NCBI GenBank assembly: GCA_011033025.1 | Contig: WFMF01000173.1 | Span: 186,001 to 250,000 of the forward strand | Origin: Beroe forskalii | Lineage: Eukaryota; Ctenophora; Nuda; Beroida; Beroidae | Direction: 5' to 3' | Length of the DNA: 64,000 nt | Part shown: positions 22,182-37,289 of the stretch, piece after piece | Layout: the number at the start of each line of letters is the position of its first letter | How positions within the stretch are numbered: the stretch's first letter is position 1 | Notes under the pieces: model-generated | Seen by the model: only the letters and a program-made list of their open reading frames with translations | Databases searched by the model: none | What the model was told of the DNA's origin: nothing | Translations under genes and position numbers: made by a program

Positions 22182-22222
22182 AGGCGTCGCCTGACCCCCT
22201 CGCGACGTCAGACAAGTTTTTT
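22182..22222. mobile_element. Short hairpin insertion, copy 3
   Basis: TGTCAGGCGTCGCCTGACCC followed by CCTCGCGACGTCAGACAAG sits in a run of T. The corresponding place in copy B (about 41,430) reads straight through AATAGTTTTTTTACTGG, so this ~40-bp piece is an insertion (or a precise loss in B). Confidence 0.75.
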
Positions 22223-22489
22223 TTACTGGTTTTGCTTAGTATTTTGGATTCTTACAATGCTCATCAATTATTTATTTCAGTAAATTATTTATCAATCATA
22301 CTACAAAGATGACTGTATTTGTTCTACAAAGAAGATCAATCATTCTAAGTTTTACTTCAAGCAAGCTAAATTTACTTCTTTTGTTCATCTTTAATTATAT
22401 TCTGACTTTAGATTGAGGGTACCTTGGTCCCTGTGAAGGTGTGTAGTAATACTGAAGTATTAGATTGTGGAATTTTATTCTATTTTGGA

Positions 22490-22550
22490 CGCACGCGCTT
22501 CGCGCGCGCCCGCCGAAGGTGAAGGGGTCAGACGACGTCTGACAAGGAAA
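22490..22550. mobile_element. Short hairpin insertion, copy 4
   Basis: CGCGCTTCGCGCGCG and GGTCAGACGACGTCTGACAA lie between TATTTTGGAC and ACCTTGGATATAAGG. Copy B has the flanks joined (TATTTTGGACACCTTGGATA at about 41,130). Same modules as positions 1-102. Confidence 0.75.
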
Positions 22551-22588
22551 CCTTGGATATAAGGTGTGGAAACGAAGGATAAAGTTTA

Positions 22589-23588
22589 CAGGGTGTTTCG
22601 AGTCTCGTGTCTAAAAAGTGAATCTTTATTGCTGAGTGGATAGTGGAGCGAATGTTTTACTATTGTTTTTTAAGTCTCAAGAAGTGTCCCTCATTTGATT
22701 TTCCGATGTTTTTGGACAATTATATTGGATTCTACATGAATTTGGGCTTGACAGAAAATGGACCACAGAAATTGTCAAAATTTTTTGAGAGCATTACCAA
22801 AAAAGAGGTTAATCACAAAATTCCTTGAATTGATTACATAAAAAGTTGCCATGTTGCAAATTACCATTTCTCTGCTCTTTTTAAGAGTCTTAGTCACTGA
22901 AAAAATGCGAAATAACCAGATTGTAAGTATCAAAACTGTGCAATAGATAGTCAATGACGGCATATCTGGATATGAATGGTGGATCAAAAGATCAATTTTC
23001 TCTGATTCAATTATCATGTTCACTGTGAGCAATGGCGAAGACTTTCAATATACTCAAAACTATGTCAGATTAATTATCTTCCATTTTTCAACGACTAAAT
23101 AAATAGTTGGAAACAGTTTTGGTAATACAATTTTCTGATTTCACAGGATCGGCTAGTGTTCTTTGTCCAATGAAATGAAGTTTGAAAGATCCCTTGCAGA
23201 CCAAGCTGATTCAAACTATCACTTCTCTCATAATTTGCCAACAATTTGTGACATGTGCTTGTCCAATGACTATATTTGTCACGTCTTTGCACTAAAAAAA
23301 CACAGAAAAGTGGTAATCAGCAATATGAATACATAATATTTACTCGATTCTTAAAAAATGATGATCGACCTCATTTTTGGTTATTTTTGTAGTAAATATT
23401 GACAATTTTCGTGGCTTGATTTTGGTAAAGCCCAAATTTATTTGAAATCCAATATAATTTTCCAAAAACATCGGAAAATCAAATGAGGGACCCTTCTTGA
23501 CACTTACAAAACGAAAATCAAACATTTGCTCCTCTATAAACTCAGCAATAAAAATTTACTTTTTAGACACGAGACTCGAAACACCCTG
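22589..23588. mobile_element. 1,000-bp mariner-like MITE with TA target duplication
   Basis: Both ends begin CAGGGTGTTTCGAGTCTCGT, with a perfect inverted repeat of 31 bp and weaker similarity reaching ~240 bp inward. TA flanks each side, and copy B of the duplication has the uninterrupted site at about 41,090. No transposase is encoded; the two short ORFs in the arms (PSFDFPMFL... on each strand) are mirror copies of one another. Non-autonomous Tc1/mariner superfamily by termini and target. Confidence 0.9.
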
Positions 23589-23757
23589 TATTAGCTAATT
23601 TCTAGAGGATAAATCGTGTTACTTGATAGTAAAATTATTATACTTACTTCTTATTATCGTTAATCTTATTCTGATTTTCATTGTTTGATTTTCATGTCTG
23701 ATACACAATTTTTTGGATTAAATAAAATTCCTGTAAGAAAAATTGTCTTCAGGTTTC

Positions 23758-26103
23758 ATGGCAAATAAAATGGATAAAAAAGGGAGAATGCACAAGATAT
23801 CTAAAAGTGAACAACTTCCTGCTGAAAAGCTGAGGTCAATAATGAAAAACGACTATCATATGTTACTATTGACATGTTTGAAGTGATTGATCATTTCAGT
23901 GAAACACAAATTGATATCATTGTCTGTATTGCATATAATATCTACTAAGAAACTAAAGCATTGCTCTGAGATTAACTTAAAAAATAAACTTAGGCTTTAA
24001 TAATAAACTTAGGCTTTGTTACTGTGATTATTGATTGAAGACATATTTGAATTAAAAAGAAAACTTTCTTCAAATTGAAGACAATTTACTATGCAGGTGT
24101 CTTTATGAGCAGCTACTCCATGAAGTACCTAAAGAGTGTAATGATCCAAGAAGGTTAAATCTGCTGAAGAGCCAAATCTTTATGTTAGAACGTCAGTGTC
24201 ATGGCATGAGTTTGCAACTCAATGAGAGGTATGTACAGAATTAATAATTCATTACTACTGTATGAATGTATCTACTGAGCCATTGTCAATTGCACTGATA
24301 GGCAATACATACTTATATGAAATACATACCAGTATCAAATGTGTCCATGACCCATGTATGTACATACATCCTTGTACCAACAAATGATGAATTGGGTTAT
24401 CTGATATATTATACTATTATGGAAAGAGCTAATTTTCATGTGGTTTGTAATTTTGAACCACAAAAATATCCAGGTTATCAAATTTGGAATATAGTTATGG
24501 AACTCTGGAAGGTACTGCTTTGGAGATGGAAAAATGGCTAAATAGCTCCTCTGAAGACACTGTTGTTGTTAAGAAAGCTGAGCTGAGGACAATATTGAAA
24601 ACCATTCGTGGGGCTGCAAAGAGGCTCAACAAACCATCTGAGACTGTTGAGGTCATTTTGATGAATAATGCTAAGAATCTATTTTGTTGTTAGGGTTAAG
24701 GCTTTGATACCTCTTTTTAATATCCTGTGCCATTAACAGCCAGTGATAGCCTTATTTTTTAATTTTTGTGTGGCCTATGTTGATTGTCAATATAATATCA
24801 GTCAATACATTGCTTAGCAAGATATTATGTGTTAGGTAAAACCAATAGTATGTGGCATATTTCTGATATTTTTCATCAATACTCATCTTAACTCTAAACA
24901 AATCAGACAGTTGTGCAGAGACAGAGTTATAACAACAAATTCAGTGACTCAATGATGTGTCCCAAGGATATCTTTGAATACAATGTCAAGCAAATGGTGA
25001 GTTTAAGTTACTTATTATTATTATCATTTAGGAATTTAGGAATTTAGTTAAACCAATATTTATTGCATTATCATTCAACTCAATACTGTTATAGGTCTGA
25101 TGAACAAAGCATATGAAACTTGGCTAAACTTAAAGTCTTATATGTGATGATTTTTGAAAACACATTCCCATTTATGTATGAGATCAAACAAATTGAAAAG
25201 ACTTTAAAAATCCTAGGGGAGTCATCCTAGGCCCCATCTAGAATAATTGAACCATTGACAATTTTGACTTTTCAGGGCAATCTGGAACATAAACTGTCTG
25301 AGCTAGCAGTGAGCATTGAACTTTTTAAACACTCTATATCAGGGCAGCCATCCACTAATAAAACCAGTGGTGATGAAGTAATTGGTTTAATGAAAGATGT
25401 CTCTTGCTCTAATGAATGCAATGAGGTGGCTTCATCTCTGTCCAAACAGTTAGATGACTGCTGTTATGATATCACCCAACTATCACTTCTTCAGCCACAG
25501 CTTCAAATCCAAAAGAAAAAACTGCATGGAGGGATAACCTTGGATTGTGTTGTTGAGTACCTGAAGAAGTTTACTAAGAAGAAAGAAGTATTTGAAACTA
25601 TTCCTTTGATTTGGCAGCTTTCCCACCATCAAGCTAAAGTGTTGAAGATGCGAACTACTATGCTAGATGATGAGTTGCACAAGTGTCATCAGCGACTAGA
25701 ACTACACACCAATTTCATTATGGAAGTTCTTCATGGAATTGAGGGAATGTTTCACAACTTCGAAAAGGATTCACTTGTTCCTTTGATATCAGAGCCCCTC
25801 TTAAGTACAATTGATGCTTATCAGCTCCTTCAAAATGAACAAAACAATGAAAATTTCGCAGAATTTTTCAAAACATTTGATTCCCTCATTCCTAATCTTC
25901 AAAATGTGCTAACATTACTGAAAGGATCTATGAAAATGGAAAATCCCTCGCAGCTACAAAATGCTTTCAAAAACGAAATTCTTAAATTCACCAAGCATTG
26001 TTTATTGGAGAGGAAGAAAAACGAGGAAAAGATTAAAGAGCAGAACAAAGTGGTGGAAAATTCGGCGGAAAAGCTCAAATCAACCATCAACGAAGCTTCT
26101 TAA
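23758..26103 (+). CDS. Coiled-coil protein of 434 residues, five exons, family not recognised
   Basis: Exons 23,758-23,834, 24,097-24,228, 24,474-24,651, 24,907-24,996 and 25,276-26,103 join with phases 2-2-0-0 and canonical junctions (weakest donors GAG|GTCAAT and GAG|GTCATT). The start is the first ATG after an acceptor-like TTGTCTTCAG, so a 5'UTR intron is likely. The protein is almost wholly helical and charged (LYEQLLHEVPKECNDPRRLN, LLKSQIFMLERQ near residues 27-60; KNEEKIKEQNKVVENSAEKL near the C-terminus). No catalytic or membrane motif. Size and composition would suit a centrosome/spindle or cytoskeletal coiled-coil protein (augmin-type subunits were considered), but I see no diagnostic match. 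The stop codon overlaps AATAAA. Exons 1-4 are duplicated at 39,723-40,926. Confidence 0.7.
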
Positions 26104-26863
26104 TAAAATAGATTTTTGTCAATGATTATCAATGGTGAATATTGTCTACTTTAGAATTTTACTTCTTGTTTGTTAGGTATCTAATTTGGTATTACTGTAC
26201 ATGCTTTTACAAAATCATTAAGAAATATTGCATATCATGAACTTAGGTTGAATAACTTTGTCATATAGGTATTACAAGTACACATATAGATAGATGGTTT
26301 ATACTTTTGTATTTGTACTTGTTTTTAATGTGTAAATCTAATGTACAGTGTATATCCAAAATTCATAATACAATTTATCATAAGTTAACTTATCGCAGTA
26401 TTTTTACATATCATTTATTTAGTATTTTCAATCACTTAATTTATTGTTTTCTATTCAGAGTTGGGTCCTTAGTACTCATTTTAATAATATAATATAATAT
26501 TATACCTAGTTATGATATAATAATTTATCATGTATGGATTATCAATACCATTGATATTATTATATATTTTATTTACGTTTTCAAAATAATACCATTCCTC
26601 TGTTCCTGTCTCGACCCAGCAATGTACTATGGATAATGAATGATGATCCTTGGACCTTGATTGTGAAACTGAAGTTGGCAGATCATATTTCAATCATCCT
26701 ATGTCTATATGTAAACATGAGATCCTATGTCTATATATTGTAAACATGAGATCGTTACTTCATATTTAAAAAATTTGCATTCTACCTTTCCCTTTAATAA
26801 CATCTACCTTACGATAAGCATATTATTCTAATCCCTCCTTTAACAGGATTTAGGTTAGTAGCC
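26104..26863. other. Intergenic, no gene seen; possible 5'UTR intron of DRP1 gene
   Basis: AT-rich sequence between two same-strand genes. A tandem phrase around GATCCTATGTCTATAT (26,690-26,750) is duplicated. An acceptor-like CTCCTTTAACAG at about 26,846 lies 18 bp before the DRP1 start codon, suggesting that a non-coding first exon lies upstream. Confidence 0.5.
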
Positions 26864-29013
26864 ATGGTTGTAACAATGGCCTCCTTACTGGAGACTATGA
26901 ACAGTCTCCAGGATGTATTCACGACTGTGGGTGTATCCGCAGATACAGTCAACCTCCCCCAGATTGTCGTGCTGGGTTCCCAATCTGCTGGGAAGAGTTC
27001 AGTTCTGGAGAATATCGTTGGGAGAGACTTCCTCCCCAGGGGCATGGGAATAGTAACCCGGCGCCCTCTTATTCTACAGCTGGTTAGCACTGAGGAACAA
27101 CGCAGTGCTAATGGAGTGGAGCATGTCATATGGGCTGAATTCCTGCACAGAAGGGGTGAGGTCTTCACTGATTTTGAGCAAGTAAAGCAGGAAATTATCC
27201 TGGACACAGACCGAATTGCAGGTACTTCGAAGGGAATACACGGTAAGCCAATTCATCTGAAGATTTTCAGTAGTTCGACCCCAAATCTTACCCTCATCGA
27301 TCTTCCTGGTCTTACAAAAGTACCCGTGGGAGGTCAGCCAGAAGACATTGAACTGCAGATTGAGCAGCTTGTCATGGACTATGTTGCGAATGAGAATGCC
27401 ATAATTCTTGCCATAACCCCTGGAAACCAAGACATTGCCACATCAGATGCTCTTAAAGTTGCTAGGAAAGCTGATCCGAATGGTGAACGAACAATTGCAG
27501 TGATTACCAAAGTTGACTTGATGGAGAGAGGAGTAGCTACCATGAACCTACTGAAAGGAGTTACTCTTCCTGTGAAGTTAGGAATTGTGGGAGTTATCAA
27601 CCGATCTCAAGTTGACATTGAACAGGGCAAAGCGATTAAACTCGCTCTTGAACACGAAGAAAAATATTTTGCTAAGCATCACCCAACGTTATCATCGAAA
27701 ATGGGAACTGCATTCCTCTCCGAAAGGTTGAGTATAATTCTAATGGGCCATGTAAAGAAGTGCTTACCAGCACTTAGAAGCAGAGTGTCTCATCTGAAAG
27801 GAGTTCAAGAGGCAATCATCAGTGACTTAGGAAAGCCTATAACCAAGAAGGGCCATGCTATACTCGAGCTCATTAATACCTTTTGTGAGGAATTCAGGTG
27901 CGTGATTAATGGAAATTCTGCTAACATCCAGACGACTGAGATCGCCGGGGGTGCTAAACTGTTCTACATTTTCCAGGATACGTTTGGAAAGGCACTTGAA
28001 GAATTTGACCCAATGACAGGTCTAAGCCTCTCCGATGTTCGACATGCCGTACGGAATTCCATGGGAACCAGACCGTCCCTCTTCGTGCCTGAGATAGCAT
28101 TTGAAATGTTGGTCAAGAGACAGATTGCTCTGCTACGAGACTTGTGTCTGAGGGTGGTTGATCTGTCATACGATGAGCTTGCCAACTCCATTTCCATAGC
28201 CTGTGCTCGTCACTTTGAGAGATTTGACAACCTGAAACTTGCAGCCATGACATCGGGCATTAACTTGCTGAGTGAAAGACTCGCCCCCACGAGGGACATG
28301 GTCGAGAACCTGCTGAACATCGAACAGAGTTACATTAACACCAACCACCCCGACTTCTTCAACCGGTATCGAGCTGTCTCGGACAGATACAAAACACCTA
28401 ACCCGGGACAGCCGAGTGAGATGGCTGGCGCCAGTGTTACGTCGAGAGCTAGTATCTGTGATAAACGAGGTGAGTTTAGGATCCATCACCATCTCCCTTT
28501 TGGATATGCTTTTAGGATAATGTTCCATACTAGATGCGTCTTTCCCCATGCACAGTTAATTCATGTTGTCAAAATAATGAATTGAAGCTTCTGAAATTTT
28601 TATTGCATACAGTTTGAACCTTCAATTAATAATTTTAAATTTGATTTTCAATTAAGCATTAACCACTTTCAGAGAAAACCGAATCAGGCCAAGAGATCGA
28701 ACTGAAACTGACAAGTCGGGAAAGGGAAGAAGTCCAGATGATCGAGCAACTGATAATCCAATACTTCACAATCATCCGGAAGCAGCTCCAAGACTCGGTT
28801 CCCAAGACCATCATGCACTTCATGGTGTCCCATCTCACCAAGATGCTGTCCTCCGCCCTGATAAGCGAGCTCTACATTGAGGACAAGTTCGAGAGCCTGC
28901 TGCAGGAATCCGAGGCTATCACCAAGAAGCGAGAACATGCCTGCAAGATGCTGACTGCCCTGAACGAGGCTCAGAGGGTACTGAGCAGTCTCAGAGATAT
29001 GCCAGGAGTGTGA
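26864..29013 (+). CDS. DNM1L: Dynamin-related GTPase, DRP1/DNM1L type
   Basis: Two coding exons, 26,864-28,469 and 28,673-29,013 (donor CGAG|GTGAGT, acceptor CTTTCAG), give 648 residues. GTPase motifs: G1 GSQSAGKS (38-45), switch threonine in IVTRRPL, G3 DLPG (146-149), G4 TKVD (215-218) and VINRSQ (245-249). The dynamin middle domain follows, and the last ~100 residues are the GTPase effector domain (MIEQLIIQYFTIIRKQLQDS ... EAQRVLSSLRDM). There is no PH or proline-rich domain, so it is a DRP1-class protein that assembles on mitochondria and peroxisomes to drive their fission, not an endocytic dynamin. The variable insert before the effector domain is short, which makes it ~50-90 residues shorter than vertebrate DRP1. 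An alternative in-frame ATG lies four codons in. AATAAA signals at ~29,775 and ~29,822. Confidence 0.95.
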
Positions 29014-31084
29014 GGGGATTACTGGAGGGATTCCGTTGATTTACTGTGGGTAATCCGTGTTCTGTGTTGATTTGTTGAATGGAGGAATGTCCCCATTGAG
29101 TGAGTCTAGACTGTGCAATGTGAAGACATGGCGTCACTGGACTGTTTCCTGTAAATATATTCCAACTGTAGAGGTACAATGTACTGAAGGTAATTATCAG
29201 GTGGCTACGTAAAGTGTATTATTTCAAACTTTCGCTGCGAAAAATGCAATTGATGACTTGATAAAATGTGAGCTCGAACTCTCTTTGCTCCATTGTTGTC
29301 TGATGTTATATTAAATTCTTTATATTTCTTATAAAGTGACGTTTATTTGATATTTTGTTGGACCATCGAGTCTACAAATGTGCTATACACTGAAAATGTT
29401 ATTACAATATAACGAATGGTATTAAAACTGTTAAGAGAATGATTTGTGAGTTTTTGTCGATAAAAATAATGGGAAAATTAGGAATAACAACTGTGTAAAG
29501 TTGTAGATGGCATTGAATTGTTCTGTTTGTATTTAGATAATCTCCGATATCTTTAATTATCAGCAGAGTATTGAATTGCATGTGTATTGTATGTAACCGA
29601 TGCTAAATTGTTTGTTTCTTCCATTGTACTCAAGCCTCAGATCCTCAGAATGCAAGCAGTGTTGTTTATATTGTTACAGCTAAAGTAGGAGTAAATTGTT
29701 ATCATATTAAGTTGCAAATATTTGATATTTGTTTTAACTTTTCACATGAATATCACAATCTTCATTGATTTTAATAAACTTAAAAATGTTGCTGATTTAT
29801 AAAGCCCTTGACTGTGTTGAAATAAACCGAAACTGTGCTTTAAAGCATGTTTAATTTCTTAGCTAAATTTATAGGTATAGTTTATCCAAATTGCAATGCT
29901 TTTAAAATCTAATTTGAAATTATTTAGTTGGATGTCAAATGTGTTTTAATCTACAATGCTCGAAGCCATTTACCATTTTAGCTTTAATGTCGAATTGACA
30001 AATTACTCTAGATGTAGAAATCGTATGAATTTAAGATTTAATTACTTAATCAATTTACGAAATATCGATCTCTAAATCAAATTGATTCCCATGTAACATG
30101 CTCACTTTTTCTACCTTTCTACGGCTGCTGTAAATATACTTCACTTATTTAGGTATAAAATTGCTTTAATATGCTGCTAACATTGAATTGCTTTAAGTGA
30201 TACACTCCACAAGATGTAATATTTACTTCTGCGATTCGTTATATACTTGACATTCATTGAACATTGTTATTTTTAATAGAAATTTTTCTTATGTAAACAT
30301 CGTGTTGTATCATTGGATAACGAAAAAGTTTCATTTGGAATTTAAAAACTATATGGACTATTATTATGGGGCTATATTTCTCAATTTGGCACATGATTTT
30401 TTCGACTCAGGTGCCTCCATAATTATTCACAAGTATCAAACTTGATCTCCAATAACTACTATCCACGTAGATTAATGGTCACTGACTTGTCAATTATACC
30501 TTTAAATGTTACACCACATATTGGTAAACTGAGTTACCCTTCAAAATTCCAATATTGATAGAGAGCAATACTTTATCATAATAAAATAGTGGTGATTTCG
30601 ATTAGTAAGTTGTGACCTCTATTACCCGATTTGGTAATAATCTTTCAAAACTTGACAAATAAATCCCTATTCCACAAACTAAGAATCGCCAGAGGAGTGT
30701 GGTGACTGTTGATACAATTATATGGATGATTGATAATTTTTCTAGTCATCAGAAACCAATTACCTGCCAGTAGATTGGTTTTACTTCCAATTTTTGAATA
30801 CTGAATAATGTTCATCCTCAATACATAATAGAGTAGGTAACCGATTCCAGACCTGTTTTTAACAATGATTAGAATTATATTGGGATCCAATCATCTGCCC
30901 GAAGGTTGATTATAACAATGATTAACGAAGATTAGATATAATTTCAATTTGATAATAATCTTCTCTTCTGCAGCCTTAGCGAATCATGTCTTCCATCTAA
31001 TGGTTTGCTGGGCTCGGTTTGTGGAACAACCCACCCGGTCGTAAAGTGCGCAGCAACACCAGTAACCAGGAGGCAGCCCTGTAT
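29014..31084. other. DRP1 3'UTR and intergenic DNA, no gene seen
   Basis: AT-rich. The DRP1 transcript probably ends after TTTTAATAAACTT (29,770s) or GAAATAAACC (29,820s). No further exon-like or RNA-gene structure was found up to the CDK5 promoter; short ORFs at 30,257-30,890 are compatible with chance. Confidence 0.5.
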
Positions 31085-34832
<3,748 letters not shown>

Positions 34833-35973
34833 TAATACACTAGTCAAACACAAGTTTATCCCTTATATGCTCTACATCGTATATTATTATTATCTGCTGC
34901 TGTACCTGTTGCCACGTCTCTTATCGGTTAGATATACAGATTACTCTCTAGTCTCCAGTATATTATCTTAGTTTCAAATGGTAAATATACAGTAGAAAGT
35001 TATTACATTATATATTTAGCTGTCAACTTGCTTCTTACTCCTAGGTTTATATTTCTAGGCTTAATTCAGAATCAGATCATCATGCTTTATTTTAAACCAT
35101 AATAATATGTTTTCTTTCTTGAAAATGAGTCTGGAGGTTTTCATTATATAATTAACCCGATTAGGTAATTAATTGATATAGGGATTATTGTCACAGGGTT
35201 ATCTGGGTTTGCTGCTGCAATACGCCATGTTTTATCACATTAAACCAATTTATATCGTTCCAACGATTGGTTATATACTTCAGTAATACATCGGACTGGT
35301 TTTTTCTCCCTTTTTGTATATCGCTGTTCAACTGTTAACAATTCCACCCGGTTTTGCCTCATTAACATAGCTGTTATGGGTGGATTGCTGTTTTAAGTGG
35401 TATGCAAACACAAGGAAATATCTCATGCATTTTAAAGAGTTTTAGTGAAACTCGTAATTTTTTGCATATGTTTAAGATAATATTATTGATACCTTTTCAT
35501 TTATAATGAAGATATAACACCATGTCGAACATCAAACCAACTAACTATTTTCATCTTATTATTGTGTATATATATGATGCCAGTCCAACTGATTGTTTAT
35601 TGAATGTATTTTGCTCAAATTTAAACCTTTAACAGAATTGTTTCCCTTGCGATCATGAATACCATACAGTCATTGCTACAGTTTCCAAGTATGATGACAT
35701 AGACAAAACTTTCTAAATCTGGATGAATGAATTCACGAGTATGACAGTGTAATATTCTTCAAATTTAACTTGCGAGTGCATGATTCAAACGTAATTTAGC
35801 ACTTTCGTTAATGATCCAGTCTCACTTGAACTGATATTAACAAATTCTGTTCAATCCTACCCCATACTTAACTCTCTAATTAGCTAGCGAGCTAATCAGA
35901 TAATTATAGAGCTAATAAGAGAGAAAGCTAACTGACTAACAAGCAAATCACCTCTAGCTAGTAACGTATCACC
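34833..35973. other. Intergenic, no gene seen
   Basis: AT-rich 3' flank of CDK5. No clear AATAAA was found close to the stop. Just before the next gene lies a GCTAGC/TTAGCTAGCGAGCTAATC-type stretch (35,875-35,945) of repeated CTAAT/GCTAA words, possibly part of the DNAAF6 5'UTR or promoter. No RNA genes recognised. Confidence 0.5.
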
Positions 35974-36894
35974 ATGTCAATGATAGATGTTAACACGATA
36001 CAGAAGCTCCTCAATCCAGTGCCTGACAGTGACAGTGACAGTGATACGGATTGTGTTAAGTACACCCCTGGAGATATTGGTAAAAACAAACCCACAAAGT
36101 CTAAAATACCTGATGTGAGTTAGAGTCAATAGTTCTTGAAAAGTTGCAGAACATGGATAAATCTACGTTTGAAGATTACTTTTACTCTTTTACATCTTAC
36201 ATTTACGCTAATTGCTAACTCAACGCAATTGTTGTTTTTTGGCATGAATCTCAATGCATTCCAGGCTCCAGCTATACCCACCTTCTTTCTCCCCAGATAA
36301 CACCCACGACTGTTAAGAAAACCCCCGAGGGTAAGAACATCTGGGATGCTGACCTTGTGCCTGAGGGCGTAACGACTGATCACGAGGAAACGAGACCTCA
36401 GCCCGAGTACGACTTGTGTTTCAAACAGAACATTGGCACGGAAGACTTGTTTCTTGGTATGTTACTCTACATTTTGTTTTCTTTTCATGATTGAAAATTT
36501 CCTGTTGCCTTTTTTTTGTTAATTCTCACTGTTTCTGATGCCAGATTTTCACTTTTGGTGTCGCTGCAGTACTCTTCTAAACCTACTTTTTCCAGCTCCT
36601 TTGTTCCCCCTCTTTTGCTCTTACATTTACTTCTCCTTGTTCCTTGGAATGAGTGGTAAGAACCCCGGAACAGAAGACGAGATAGTCCTAACGATAAACC
36701 TTCCCAAAACCAAGTCCTCCGACATTGACCTCAACGTGACAGACGAACGTGTAGACTGTTGGACGGCTGAGTATGCGTTACGACTACACTTACCAAAGCC
36801 TGTGGTAAGTAGTCAGGGGTCAGCGCAGTGGATCACTGATAAGGAACAGCTCAGGTTGACACTGCCCCTCAAGAAGGAATTCGAACTACCGTAA
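35974..36894 (+). CDS. DNAAF6: Dynein axonemal assembly factor 6 (PIH1D3)
   Basis: Exons 35,974-36,114, 36,297-36,456 and 36,596-36,894 give 199 residues with intact phases. Diagnostic segments: NIWDADLVPEG, RPQPEYDLCFKQNIGTEDLF L, then the PIH1D3-type CS-like domain (EIVLTINLPKTKSSDIDLNV, YALRLHLPKPV, KEQLRLTLPLKKEFELP at the C-terminus). The protein is a cytoplasmic HSP90 co-chaperone that pre-assembles axonemal dynein arms, so the animal has motile cilia. The N-terminus has an acidic SDSDSDTD run. The third exon's acceptor is odd: the only AG (36,594-36,595) inserts a hydrophobic stretch (APLFPLFCSYIYFSLF) between DLFL and GMSG, where the human protein has none (see findings). Confidence 0.9.
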
Positions 36895-37289
36895 TATATG
36901 CACCTTTCACCATATCATTTGTTATTAATTAAGTGTATCAGTATCCTATATTTCATATCATTTCATTTCATATGTCATTTTATATTTATGTATTTACCTC
37001 AGTTTATATATCGTCAGATTCAGTTATGTACAACTTGTATATAGTGTATACATTGTGTATTCATACATACTATTTATTGGGTTAAGTTATTCGATTATAA
37101 TTGTTTGTTTACTATAGCCCCGTGTCATCACATTGCCACTTTGGGCTCATGTGGTGTGTCATGTTTGTAGAGTTCATGAATCCGCCGAATTACCGGCAAA
37201 TTACCGGCATGTAACAAAAACGTGACAAAAACGTGACAAAGCAAAATAACGAGTTTCTGTCTACTTTGACTCACTTTAGTGATAAGATA
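36895..37289. other. DNAAF6 3' flank, no gene seen
   Basis: AT-rich with ATTTCATATCATTTCAT-like simple repeats (36,940-36,985) and ACCGGCA repeats at 37,190-37,210 that recur in the tandem duplication downstream. No AATAAA close to the stop codon was noticed. Confidence 0.4.

Larger units (their letters stand above)
21690..25337 (+). repeat. Inverted segmental duplication, copy A
   Basis: This segment recurs inverted at 38,832-41,885. It contains GC-rich repeat sequence, a short hairpin (ATCAGCGCCGCGCGC, about 21,865), unique AT-rich DNA, the first four exons of the coiled-coil gene and the start of exon 5. Copy A is longer because of insertions at 22,182-22,222, 22,490-22,550 and 22,589-23,588 that copy B lacks. 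Confidence 0.9.

Noticed and set aside
22643..23525. Two similar ORFs (PSFDFPMFL...) as a transposase fragment
   Set aside because: They lie in the inverted arms of the 1,000-bp MITE, are mirror images of each other and lack any transposase motif.
23758..26103. Assignment as a specific augmin (HAUS) subunit
   Set aside because: General coiled-coil character only; comparison from memory with HAUS3, HAUS4, HAUS5 and HAUS8 showed no convincing blocks.
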